Below, in pieces: positions 1-7,376 of a stretch of 19,098 nucleotides of DNA. Position 1 is the stretch's first letter, and every line of letters begins with the position of its first letter. The translations under genes and the position numbers were made by a program. Source of the stretch: Castellaniella sp. UBA6218. Lineage in GTDB: Bacteria; Pseudomonadota; Gammaproteobacteria; Burkholderiales; Burkholderiaceae_B. The DNA lies in the NCBI GenBank assembly GCA_002421865.1, contig DISE01000069.1:1-19098 (forward strand), written 5' to 3'. The notes beneath the pieces were generated by a model, which had not been told where the DNA came from, did no database searches, and saw only the letters and a list, made by a program, of their open reading frames with translations.

Positions 1-1381
1 CCAGGATCATGTCCTTTTTGCGGTCCAGCAGGAACACGTAGCCCTTGTCGTTCATGTAGCCGATGTCGCCGGTCAGCAGCCAGCCGTCCGCGTCGAAAAC
101 CTTGGCGGTTTCCTCGGGACGGTTCCAGTAGCCGGTCGTCACCTGCGGGCCCTTGACGCAGATCTCGCCCGATTCGCCGATCGCCATGGTGCGGTTGTCG
201 TTGCGCACGGAGACGTCCGTGGACGGCACCGGCAGGCCGATCGAGCCGTTGAAATCGACCTTGTCGAGCGGGTTGATGGTCACGGCGGGCGAAGTTTCCG
301 TCAGGCCGTAGGCCTGAGCGATGGGCTTGCCCGTGGTCTTCAGCCAGCGTGCCGCGATGGCTTCCTGGACGGCCATGCCTCCGCCCAGCGTGATGTTCAG
401 TCCGCTGAAGTCCAGCTTGCCGAAATCAGGATTGTTCAGCAGGGCGTTGAACAGCGTATTCACCCCCGTCAGGGCGGTGAACCGGGTCTTGCCCAGTTCC
501 TTGACGAAGCCGGGAATGTCGCGCGGATTGACGATCAGCAGGTTGCTGGCGCCCAGCCGCATGAAGGTCAGGCAGTTCGCCGTCAAGGCGAAGATATGGT
601 AGAGGGGGAGCGCCGTGACGATGCATTCGCGGTCGCCCTGGCAGTAGGGCCGCACCCAGGCATAGGCCTGGCAGACGTTGGACACCAGGTTGCCGTGGCT
701 CAGCATGGCGCCTTTGGCCACGCCCGTGGTGCCTCCGGTGTATTGCAGCGCCGCCAGGTCGGCATGCGTCAGCGTGGGACGGTGATAGGACGCGCGGGCG
801 CCTTCGGCCAGCGCGTCGCTCAGACGCACGGCGCCCGGGATGCGCCAGGCAGGCACCATCTTCTTGACGTGGCGGACCACCAGGTCGGTGATCAGGCCTT
901 TGGGAAAGCCCAGCAGTTCGCCCAGCGAGGTGACCACCACGCGCTTCACCTGGGTATCTCGCAGCGCATCTTGCAGCGTGTGGGCGAAGTTTTCAGCCAC
1001 CACCACCGTGGTCGCACCGGAATCGCTCAACTGGTGGTGCAGTTCGTGCGCCGTGTAGAGCGGATTGGTGTTGACCACCACCGCGCCCGCCATCAAGGTG
1101 CCGAACAGGCAGATCGGGTATTGCAGCAGATTGGGCATCATCAGCGCGACGCGGTCGCCCTTGGCCACCCCCTGGGACTGCAGCCAGGCCGCGAAGGCCC
1201 TGGCCTTGTCCAGCGTCTGCGCGTAAGTCAGGGACGCACCCATGCTGACGTAAGCCGTGTTGCCGGCATACTGCCCGCAGCTTTGCTCGAACAGGTCGGC
1301 CAGCGAAGCATAGGCGGCGGCCTGGTCGGTGATGTCAGCCGGCACTCCTTCGGGGTAGTGTTCCAGCCAGATGCGTTCCAT
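1..1381 (-). CDS. fadD: Long-chain fatty-acid-CoA ligase (FadD), C-terminus cut by window edge
   Basis: It activates long-chain fatty acids to acyl-CoA with ATP, at the cytoplasmic face of the inner membrane, as they enter beta-oxidation. The reading frame opens at ATG 1379-1381 and stays open to the window edge, giving 460 codons of a family that is about 560 residues long, so roughly the last 100 residues lie outside. The N-terminus (MERIWLEHYP) resembles E. coli FadD. The ATP/AMP-binding P-loop YTGGTTGVAKGA lies at about residues 214-225, the adenylate motif AYGLTETSP at about 357-365, and the TGD hinge aspartate near residue 439, followed by DRKKDMIL. An AAGGAA Shine-Dalgarno stands about 8 bases before the start, and the gene follows the chalcone-isomerase-like gene after 22 bases, so it is probably the last or a late gene of the fadL operon. 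Identity as an acyl-CoA synthetase is certain; long-chain preference is inferred from similarity to FadD and the fadL context. Confidence 0.95.
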   Translation of the reverse strand, partial: MERIWLEHYPEGVPADITDQAAAYASLADLFEQSCGQYAGNTAYVSMGASLTYAQTLDKARAFAAWLQSQGVAKGDRVALMMPNLLQYPICLFGTLMAGAVVVNTNPLYTAHELHHQLSDSGATTVVVAENFAHTLQDALRDTQVKRVVVTSLGELLGFPKGLITDLVVRHVKKMVPAWRIPGAVRLSDALAEGARASYHRPTLTHADLAALQYTGGTTGVAKGAMLSHGNLVSNVCQAYAWVRPYCQGDRECIVTALPLYHIFALTANCLTFMRLGASNLLIVNPRDIPGFVKELGKTRFTALTGVNTLFNALLNNPDFGKLDFSGLNITLGGGMAVQEAIAARWLKTTGKPIAQAYGLTETSPAVTINPLDKVDFNGSIGLPVPSTDVSVRNDNRTMAIGESGEICVKGPQVTTGYWNRPEETAKVFDADGWLLTGDIGYMNDKGYVFLLDRKKDMIL

Positions 1382-1403
1382 GATGCGGTTCCTTTATGTC
1401 AGA

Positions 1404-2033
1404 TCAGTTGCTTTTGGATTCCTGGCCCAGCAGGGCCGCTTTCAGGGATTCCTGGGCCGGGTGGGCGCCCAGCCAGACTTTCAGGAGCGCGGTGGCGAAA
1501 CGGGGATCCTTCACTTCCCCCAGTGCCTTGCCCTTGAATGATACCGAGACGGTTCCCTGATTGAAAATCATGTCCACCCGGTCGCCCGAGGCGCCCTCGC
1601 CGCCGGTCTTCATGAAGGTTTCGAAATGGTCGATGGTGGCGGCCATGTCCTTCAGTTCGGCTTCTGTGCAATTGGCTTTCAGTCCGTCGTTCAGCGCGTC
1701 GGTCAGCGCCTTGCTGTTGATGTCGCGCAGCAGGGTCAGGCGCAGCATCTGCGGCTCCGGGCTGTTCAGGATTTCTTCGGCGTCCCTGGAGGGTTTCGGC
1801 CGGTACAGGGCGGCGACGTAGACGTGGAAGACGAAGCGCTGGCGCAGTCCCGCGCCGTTCAGGGTCAGATCACGCCCGGCGACCGACTGCTGCCCGGGCA
1901 CGTCCACATTGGCGATGGTCAGGGCCAGGGCGGGGGGCGCCGCGCACAACCCCGCAGTGGCCAGGGCCAGGGCGGCGGCCGTGTTCCGCAGCAGGGTTCG
2001 GACGGGGCCGAAGGCGGTGTTCGGATGGATCAT
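1404..2033 (-). CDS. Secreted chalcone-isomerase-like protein, putative fatty-acid binder
   Basis: A 209-residue protein of the bacterial chalcone-isomerase-like family (PF16036 type). Residues 1-37 form a signal peptide with a basic start, a hydrophobic stretch at about 18-31 and an ALA cleavage site near residue 37, so the mature protein is expected in the periplasm. The cysteine in the signal region has Leu at -1, which does not fit a lipobox. The core segment with LNGAGLRQRFVFHVYVAALY (about 58-77) and LTLLRDINSK is typical of the family. No enzymatic function is established for bacterial members, but plant proteins of this fold include fatty-acid-binding proteins. The start overlaps the stop of the DUF4442 gene by four bases (ATGA), so translation is probably coupled, and fadD follows 22 bases downstream. 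A role in carrying fatty acids between FadL and FadD is my inference. Family call is firm; function is open. Confidence 0.85.
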   Translation of the reverse strand: MIHPNTAFGPVRTLLRNTAAALALATAGLCAAPPALALTIANVDVPGQQSVAGRDLTLNGAGLRQRFVFHVYVAALYRPKPSRDAEEILNSPEPQMLRLTLLRDINSKALTDALNDGLKANCTEAELKDMAATIDHFETFMKTGGEGASGDRVDMIFNQGTVSVSFKGKALGEVKDPRFATALLKVWLGAHPAQESLKAALLGQESKSN

Positions 2034-2557
2034 GATGCGTCTCCCGCCGCGTCGGGGCGCGGCTTGCGTTGTTTGTAGTAGGCCTTGTCGGCCAGGTAGA
2101 TGGTGCGCCGGACTTCCGTGTGCACCGTGCCTTCGGCGTCCTTCAGATCCACTTGGTAGACCCGTTCGGTTTCGTGCTCGCGGTCCAGATCCTCGCGGAT
2201 GCCTCTCAGCTCATCCTCCGTCAGGATGAAATCGGCGTACAGCGTGCGGAACGCCGGCTTGCGGTAGCGGATCTCGGCGGCCTTGTCCCAGATGATGGCG
2301 TCCCGCCCCAGGCGGGCCATCAGCATGCCCACGTGCACGCCGTCGGTGACGGCGAACAGCGAGCCGCCGAAGATCGAGCCCACGATGTTGCGCGTGCGCC
2401 GCGTGAGCGCCAGGCGCACGCGCACGTGCAACAGGTCGTGGGACACATATTCCACCCGGCCCCCCGTCGCGCGGAAGGCCGGGTGCAGGTTGAAGCCCGT
2501 GCGCATGGCACGCGCCCGCCACTGCGGCGGCAGGCGTTTCAACTGCGACAACTTCAT
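2030..2557 (-). CDS. DUF4442 hotdog-fold protein, thioesterase-like
   Basis: A 175-residue protein without a signal peptide, resembling DUF4442, a branch of the PaaI/YiiD-type hotdog superfamily. The segment VGSIFGGSLFAVTDGVHVGML (split here as VGSIFGG and SLFAVTDGVH, about residues 58-78) corresponds to the helix that in PaaI-type thioesterases carries the HGG motif and a catalytic Asp/Glu; here the His is Phe but an Asp (TDG) is kept. Basic residues dominate the N-terminus (KLSQLKRLPPQWRAR). It lies 22 bases after fadL and overlaps the next gene by four bases, so it is in the middle of a fadL operon. An acyl-CoA or acyl-thioester substrate is plausible from the fold and neighbours, but hydrolytic activity cannot be read from the sequence. 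The Shine-Dalgarno is weak, which fits translational coupling from fadL. Confidence 0.8.
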   Translation of the reverse strand: MKLSQLKRLPPQWRARAMRTGFNLHPAFRATGGRVEYVSHDLLHVRVRLALTRRTRNIVGSIFGGSLFAVTDGVHVGMLMARLGRDAIIWDKAAEIRYRKPAFRTLYADFILTEDELRGIREDLDREHETERVYQVDLKDAEGTVHTEVRRTIYLADKAYYKQRKPRPDAAGDAS

Positions 2558-2579
2558 GCCAGGCTCACGGTCACCGCGT

Positions 2580-3914
2580 TCAGAACTGGTGCGAGAACTG
2601 CACGCCGATGATGTCCGCGCTGCTCTTGTAATCGCCCTTCAGCACGCCCGCCTCCTTGGATGAGGCGTTGTTCACCGAGGTGCTCTTCACGAACAGGTGG
2701 GCGTAGCCGACGTCGACCTTGGTGTTCTTGTTGAAGCGGTATTGCGCGCCCAGGGACACCCAGTAGCGGTCGTTGTCCGGCAGGGAGGACGGCCGATAGG
2801 CGTCGTCGCGCACCGGCGACTGGTCCCAGGCCACGCCGCCCTTGAAGGTCCAGGCGTCGCTGTAGCGGTAGTGCGCGCCCAGGGCCACGCGCCAGGCGTC
2901 CTTGAAGCGCAGGTCCAGCGTGGAGTTCGGCGCGCCGGTGTTCTCGATTTTCAGTTCCGGGATGCTGCTCCAGCCCGTCCAGGACACGTCGCCCAGCAGG
3001 GTCCAGCGCTCGTTCAGCTGGTGGACCACGCTGAGGATGGCGGTGTCGGGCAGTTCGACCGTGGTTTCGGCGTCGTGGCCGCCGAGGGGGACCGCGCCCA
3101 GGATCGGGTTGGGCAGCGGACCGAAAACGGGGTGGTTGAAGGTGCCGGGGATGTTCCGGTTGCTGACCGTCGTGGTGCCTTCGGCGTCGATCTTGACCTT
3201 GGAGCGGTAGGACAGACCGAAGCGCGTGTCCGGCGTGGCCTGCCACAGCAGGCCCAGGTTCCAGCCCCAGGCGTCGCCCTTGGCCTTGACCTTGGCGTTC
3301 AGGTCGCCCCCGGGGACCAGGCCCCCCATCTGGTCGGGCACGAACTGCGCCTTGCGGTAGTCCGCCTCCAGGTGCATGTAGTTCACGCCGAAACCGAGGG
3401 ACAGGGTGTCGGTGGCCTTGAAAGCGATCGACGGATTGATGTTGATGCTCTCGATGGAGAATTTTTCCGAGTGGTAGCGGCCGGCCCAGCCTTCCTCGTA
3501 GTCGGTCATCAGGCCGAAGGGCGCGCCCACGCCCAGGCCCAGCCAGATGCGCGGATTCACCTCCCAGGTGAAGTAGGCGTTGGGCACGGCGGCCCAGGAG
3601 CCGGCATCGCCTCCGTCCGAGCCGTTCACCGGGGCGCCAGCCGCGTTGGTCGTGCCGCCGTTCGAGAACTTGAAGCTCGGCTTGATCGCCACCGCGCCCG
3701 CGCTGACATTCATGCCCGGCAGCATCGTCATGCCGGCGGGGTTGTAGTAGACGGTGCTGGCGTCCTCCGCGATGGCGGCGGAACCGGCGTAGGCGCTTCC
3801 TATGCCGCTGGCGTTCTGTTCCAGCAGCTGGAAACCGGCGCCATGGGCGACGCCCGCGGCACCCAGGCCCAGGATCAGGGCCGACAGGGTCTTGAGCGTG
3901 TATTGCATTTTCAT
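2580..3914 (-). CDS. fadL: FadL/TodX-family outer membrane long-chain fatty acid transporter
   Basis: A 444-residue beta-barrel that lets long-chain fatty acids (or other hydrophobic compounds) cross the outer membrane. Residues 1-25 are a signal peptide ending AHG; the mature N-terminus AGFQLLEQNASGIGSAYAG matches the FadL hatch region, and a YYNPAGM segment (about 56-62), the family's NPA motif, follows. The protein ends in SHQF, with the terminal Phe expected for barrel insertion. ATG 3912-3914 was chosen because GGAGGTGA at 3919-3926 stands directly upstream and the signal peptide begins there; an in-frame ATG at 3971 would put 19 polar residues before it. It heads a minus-strand operon with DUF4442, chalcone-isomerase-like and fadD genes. 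FadL homologues may also take aromatic hydrocarbons, but the fadD and beta-oxidation neighbours favour fatty acids. The 245-base upstream gap carries several inverted repeats. Confidence 0.93.
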   Translation of the reverse strand: MKMQYTLKTLSALILGLGAAGVAHGAGFQLLEQNASGIGSAYAGSAAIAEDASTVYYNPAGMTMLPGMNVSAGAVAIKPSFKFSNGGTTNAAGAPVNGSDGGDAGSWAAVPNAYFTWEVNPRIWLGLGVGAPFGLMTDYEEGWAGRYHSEKFSIESININPSIAFKATDTLSLGFGVNYMHLEADYRKAQFVPDQMGGLVPGGDLNAKVKAKGDAWGWNLGLLWQATPDTRFGLSYRSKVKIDAEGTTTVSNRNIPGTFNHPVFGPLPNPILGAVPLGGHDAETTVELPDTAILSVVHQLNERWTLLGDVSWTGWSSIPELKIENTGAPNSTLDLRFKDAWRVALGAHYRYSDAWTFKGGVAWDQSPVRDDAYRPSSLPDNDRYWVSLGAQYRFNKNTKVDVGYAHLFVKSTSVNNASSKEAGVLKGDYKSSADIIGVQFSHQF

Positions 3915-3918
3915 CGTG

Positions 3919-3926
3919 TCACCTCC
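3919..3926 (-). promoter_or_regulatory. Strong Shine-Dalgarno of fadL
   Basis: GGAGGTGA on the minus strand, four bases before ATG 3912-3914. It is a near-complete match to the 16S rRNA 3' end and decides the start codon in favour of 3914 over the in-frame ATG at 3971. Confidence 0.85.
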
Positions 3927-3955
3927 GGATTGTTGATGAAAAGTCGTCTTGGTGC

Positions 3956-3969
3956 GCAGGCGTGCCTGC
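3956..3969. repeat. Inverted repeat 1 upstream of fadL
   Basis: GCAGGC-GT-GCCTGC, perfect 6-base arms around a 2-base centre, 42-55 bases before the fadL start. The tiny centre makes it more like a protein-binding palindrome than an RNA hairpin. No binding protein can be named. Confidence 0.55.
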
Positions 3970-3980
3970 ATTTTGGTGCT

Positions 3981-4001
3981 GCCCGATCAACCACATCGGG
4001 C
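3981..4001. repeat. Inverted repeat 2 upstream of fadL
   Basis: GCCCGAT-caaccac-ATCGGGC, perfect 7-base arms with a 7-base loop, 67-87 bases before the fadL start. It could form a hairpin in a fadL leader or be an operator. No T-run follows on either strand, so it is not a terminator. Confidence 0.55.
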
Positions 4002-4017
4002 TGGGGTTTAAAATTCA

Positions 4018-4031
4018 GGGACGAACGTCCC
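4018..4031. repeat. Inverted repeat 3 upstream of fadL
   Basis: GGGACG-AA-CGTCCC, perfect 6-base arms around a 2-base centre, 104-117 bases before the fadL start. An AT-rich TTTAAAATT stretch (4007-4015) lies beside it and could belong to a promoter, but I could not place a convincing -35/-10 pair. Confidence 0.5.
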
Positions 4032-4072
4032 CCGGCCGCGCGCAGGATGGTCGCAGCCTTTCAAATCAAACA

Positions 4073-4129
4073 AGCAAAACTTCACCCCGCCGCGCGGTTC
4101 GCGCAGCGTCGTTCGGTTTGGCGGCGGGG
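4073..4129 (-). terminator. Candidate terminator after the beta-oxidation operon
   Basis: Perfect 9-base inverted repeat CCCCGCCGC (4085-4093) / GCGGCGGGG (4121-4129) with a 27-base loop that holds a smaller inner hairpin (GCGCG-gtt-CGCGC, 4092-4104). Read in the direction of the fadB/fadJ-like gene, it starts about 30 bases after that gene's stop and is followed by TGAAGTTTTGCTT. The T-run is short, so termination may be partial or Rho-dependent. Confidence 0.45.
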
Positions 4130-4159
4130 CGCCGGGATCAGACCGGCGTCAGGGCAAAA

Positions 4160-6082
4160 TCAATCGTCGTCGAATGTCATGGGTCCCCCCGTATAGGGTG
4201 CGTAGCCCGTTCCGAAGATCACGCCCGCATTCGCGAGTTCGGAATCGGCGACGACGCCGGCCGCCAGCTGGCGGCGGGTGGCGTCGATCAAGGGTTGAAG
4301 AAGACGGCTGGCCAGTCCGGCCGGGGCCGCGCCCGCTTCGGCGCGAACGGGCTTGCCCTCGCGCCAGCGGTAGAAGCCCTGGCCGGACTTGCGGCCCAGT
4401 TCGTTGCGATCCAGATGTCGCGCCAGGCAGGCGGGTGGCTCGGCGCCGCCGGTCAGTTGCGCGCCGGCGTCGCGAGCGATGTCCAGGCCCACGGTGTCGA
4501 TGAGTTCGATCGGGCCCATGGGCATGCCGAAGGCCTTCATCTCGGCGTCGATGGTCTCGGGGCGCAGGCCTTCGTCCACACAGCGCATGGCCTCCAGCAT
4601 GTAGGGCGCCAGCACGGCGTTGACCAGGAAGCCGGGCACGCTTTTCACCGGCAGGGGCAGTTTGCCGATCCGGCCGACGAAGGCGCAGGCGGTGGCCTGG
4701 GCGCGCGGATCGGTGGCCTCGGCGGCTACGACCTCGACCAGGGGCATTCTGGCCACGGGATTGAAGAAGTGGATGCCTACGAGGCGTCCGGGATGCGCCA
4801 GGTCGCGTCCCAGGTCCTGCAGCGACAGGCTGGATGTGTTGGTCGCCAGCAGCGCGCCGTCCTTCAGGCGCGGCTCGAGGGCGGCGTACAGGCCGCGCTT
4901 GGCTTCCAGGTTCTCGCTGATGGCCTCTATGATCAGGTCGGCGCGGGCGACGCCCTGGCCGTCCGGGTCGGGGATCAGGCGGTCCGCCGTCAGCCGTGCC
5001 TCGCGGGCGGGCCGGATCTTGCGGGCGTACAGTGCCTGGGCGCGGCCGATGGCCTGGGCGATGCGCGCGCGGTCCGTGTCCTGCAATGTGACGGTCAGCC
5101 CTTTGAGCGCGCACCAGGCGGCGATGTCGCCGCCCATCACGCCCGCGCCCACCACGTGGACGTGTCGCATGGCTTGTTGATCCCCGGCCTTGCCGAATGA
5201 TTTGAGGCGTTCCTGCATGCGGAACACGCGCAGCAGGTTGCGGGCGGTGCCGGACCGGATGATGGTATCGATCAGTCCGGGTGCGGCCAGCGCGTTCCCG
5301 CCGTGATGCGCCCAGATCTCCAGGATGGCGCGTGGGGCCGGGTAGTGGCTTCGCGGATCGCGCTTTTCGAGGGTCTTGCGGGCCTGGCGCAGCAGCAGTG
5401 GCCGCAGGACGGCGTGGCTGAGCCAGGCGTCCTTGCCCCGCGGGCCGCGCACCGGCTGGTTCGACAGGACATGGCAGGCGGCCGATCGCTCCGCCAGACG
5501 GGGCGGCACGCACAGATCGGCCAGACCGGCCGCCGCGGCGCGGCGCGCGTCCAGGGCGCGGCCGGTCAGCATCATGTCCAGGGCCAGCGGAGCGCCCACG
5601 CGCCGGGGCAGGCGCAGCATGCCGCCCCAGCCGGGGAAGATGCCCAGCATGACCTCGGGCAGCGACAGGCGCGTGTCGGGCTGATCCACGACGATCCGGT
5701 AGCGGCAGGCCAGGGCCAGTTCCAGGCCGCCGCCCATGCAATGACCCTGGATCAGGGCCAGGGTCGGCCAGGATACCGCCGCGAGGCGGTTGAAGGCGGT
5801 CCAGCCGCGCTCGACGAAGAGGCTCGCTGTGGCGGCGTCGTTCAGTTGGGAAAATTCGTCGATGTCGGCGCCCGCGATGAAGCCGGCGGCCTTGCCCGAG
5901 CGGATCACCATCGCGGCGGGCGGGGCGGACTGGAAATGGTCCAGGACGCGGTTCAGTTCCGCCAGCGCGTCGCCCGACAGGCGGTTGACGGCGCTGTCGG
6001 CGCAGTCGAAGGTCAGCCAGGCAATGCCTTGCGGGTCCGTCGCACAGTGGAAATGACGCAGGCCCAGGGACTCGAAGGTCAT
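4160..6082 (-). CDS. fadJ: 3-hydroxyacyl-CoA dehydrogenase / enoyl-CoA hydratase, FadB/FadJ type
   Basis: A 640-residue bifunctional enzyme for the second and third steps of beta-oxidation: hydration of trans-2-enoyl-CoA and NAD-dependent oxidation of 3-hydroxyacyl-CoA. The N-terminal crotonase domain (about 1-200) has the oxyanion-hole segments GFIAGADIDEF (67-77) and GHCMGGGLELA (113-123) and both catalytic glutamates, Glu121 and Glu143 (LPEV). The Rossmann motif GAGVMGG is at 312-318; the dehydrogenase dyad is His438 (HFFNPV) and Glu450 (LVEV). The C-terminus keeps GTGYAPYTGGP. It is shorter than E. coli FadB/FadJ (about 715-730). ATG 6080-6082 lies one base after the thiolase stop; upstream in-frame codons overlap the thiolase and encode a Cys/Ala/Arg-rich stretch unlike the family. 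Domains are certain; FadB versus FadJ is not. The thiolase precedes it, as in fadIJ. Confidence 0.92.
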   Translation of the reverse strand: MTFESLGLRHFHCATDPQGIAWLTFDCADSAVNRLSGDALAELNRVLDHFQSAPPAAMVIRSGKAAGFIAGADIDEFSQLNDAATASLFVERGWTAFNRLAAVSWPTLALIQGHCMGGGLELALACRYRIVVDQPDTRLSLPEVMLGIFPGWGGMLRLPRRVGAPLALDMMLTGRALDARRAAAAGLADLCVPPRLAERSAACHVLSNQPVRGPRGKDAWLSHAVLRPLLLRQARKTLEKRDPRSHYPAPRAILEIWAHHGGNALAAPGLIDTIIRSGTARNLLRVFRMQERLKSFGKAGDQQAMRHVHVVGAGVMGGDIAAWCALKGLTVTLQDTDRARIAQAIGRAQALYARKIRPAREARLTADRLIPDPDGQGVARADLIIEAISENLEAKRGLYAALEPRLKDGALLATNTSSLSLQDLGRDLAHPGRLVGIHFFNPVARMPLVEVVAAEATDPRAQATACAFVGRIGKLPLPVKSVPGFLVNAVLAPYMLEAMRCVDEGLRPETIDAEMKAFGMPMGPIELIDTVGLDIARDAGAQLTGGAEPPACLARHLDRNELGRKSGQGFYRWREGKPVRAEAGAAPAGLASRLLQPLIDATRRQLAAGVVADSELANAGVIFGTGYAPYTGGPMTFDDD

Positions 6083-6083
6083 G

Positions 6084-7376
6084 TCAGGCCCCCTGATCGC
6101 AGCGTTCGACCAGCATGGCGCCGCCCTGGCCTCCGCCGATGCAGATGGCGGCCATGCCCCGGCGCAGCCCGCGTGCCTGCAGGGCGCGCACCAGGTGCAG
6201 CACGATGCGCGCGCCCGAGGCTCCCACTGGGTGGCCCTGCGCGATGGCGCCGCCGTCAACATTCAGACGGTCCATGTCCAGGTCTCCAAACGCGCCGCGC
6301 CCCAGGTGTTCCCGGCACCACGATTCGTCGCGCCAGGCTGCGAGACAGCCCAGCACCTGGGCGGCGAAGGCTTCATTGATTTCCCACAAGTCCGGGTCGT
6401 TCAGTTCCAGGCCATTGCGCGCGAGTATAGCCGAAGCCGCGTGCACGGGCCCCAGGCCCATGACGGCGGGGTCCAGGGCGGCCCACTGGGCGTCGACGAT
6501 GCGGGCGACGGGACGCAGGCCGCGTTCGCGCACGGCGCGCTCCGACGCCAGCAGCAGGAGTGCCGCGCCGTCGGTGACCTGGGAGCTGTTGCCCGCCGTG
6601 ATGTTGCCGTAGGGTTTGTCGAAAACGGGCTTGAGCCTGGCGAGCTTTTCCGGCGTGGAATCCGCGCGCACGCCGTCGTCGTCCGCGTACAGCGCGCCCT
6701 TGGCGTCGACCAGGGGCACGATTTCGTCGAAGGCCCCACGGCCGCGCGCGGCCAGGGCGCGGGCGTGGCTTTGCGCCGAATAGGCATCGAGCTGTTCGCG
6801 CGTCAGGCCGAAACGGTGCACAAGGTTTTCGGCGGTCTGGCCCATGGACAGGCCGATCACCGGATCGCTCAGGCCTTTCAGCAGGCCGATCACCGGCTTG
6901 AAGTATGCGGGGCGGAAGCGCCGCAGCAGCGGCAGTCGCTGCGCCAGGGAGCGGGCCTGGTTCCATTGAGCCAGCCAGTGGACCATTTCGTCGGGGAACA
7001 GCAGCGGAGCGCGCGACAGCGCATCCACGCCGCCGGCCAGGACCAGGTCGTGGCGGCCGGTCTGGAGTCCCATGGCGGCGGAATCCAGCGCCTGCATTCC
7101 GGAGGCGCAGTTGCGCATCACCGTCCAGCCGGGCACGCGGTCGCCACAGCCCAGGCGCAGGGCGATCACCCGGCCGATGTTGGTTTCGTCGGCTGAGGGC
7201 GCCGCGCAGCCGATCACGACCTCGTCCAGGTCGGTGGGCGCGAAGGGCTGGCGCAGCAGCAGCTCGCGGCCCGTCTGCACGGCCAGATCGGACGCGGAGA
7301 AGGGGCCCGGCGCGTTGCGGGCCTTGAGGAAGGGGCTGCGCGCCCCGTCGATGATGTAGACGGGTTCGAAGGCCAT
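6084..7376 (-). CDS. fadI: Acetyl-CoA C-acyltransferase (beta-oxidation thiolase)
   Basis: A 430-residue thiolase that cleaves 3-ketoacyl-CoA with CoA, giving acetyl-CoA and a shortened acyl-CoA, the last step of beta-oxidation. The nucleophilic cysteine is Cys90 in NCASGMQA. The conserved NEAFAAQ, GGAIAQGHPVGASGAR (active-site His) and CIGGGQGGAM (second catalytic Cys) motifs are all present. The length suits FadI-type thiolases (about 430) better than FadA (about 390). Its ATG shares one base with the fadE-like stop (TGATG), with AAGGAG about 11 bases upstream, and the hydratase/dehydrogenase gene starts one base after its stop, so the products are made from one message and probably form the trifunctional complex. 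A biosynthetic acetyl-CoA acetyltransferase is less likely given the insert between the Cys and the NEAF motif and the neighbours. Confidence 0.93.
   Translation of the reverse strand: MAFEPVYIIDGARSPFLKARNAPGPFSASDLAVQTGRELLLRQPFAPTDLDEVVIGCAAPSADETNIGRVIALRLGCGDRVPGWTVMRNCASGMQALDSAAMGLQTGRHDLVLAGGVDALSRAPLLFPDEMVHWLAQWNQARSLAQRLPLLRRFRPAYFKPVIGLLKGLSDPVIGLSMGQTAENLVHRFGLTREQLDAYSAQSHARALAARGRGAFDEIVPLVDAKGALYADDDGVRADSTPEKLARLKPVFDKPYGNITAGNSSQVTDGAALLLLASERAVRERGLRPVARIVDAQWAALDPAVMGLGPVHAASAILARNGLELNDPDLWEINEAFAAQVLGCLAAWRDESWCREHLGRGAFGDLDMDRLNVDGGAIAQGHPVGASGARIVLHLVRALQARGLRRGMAAICIGGGQGGAMLVERCDQGA

Noticed and set aside
2697..4196. A 499-residue plus-strand frame opposite fadL
   Set aside because: Val/Gly/Arg/His-rich shadow; fadL on the minus strand has signal peptide, start signal and C-terminal Phe.
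4149..5741. A 530-residue Arg/Pro-rich frame overlapping the hydratase/dehydrogenase gene
   Set aside because: Another frame of the same strand with composition typical of an out-of-frame GC-rich gene; the true frame has all catalytic motifs.
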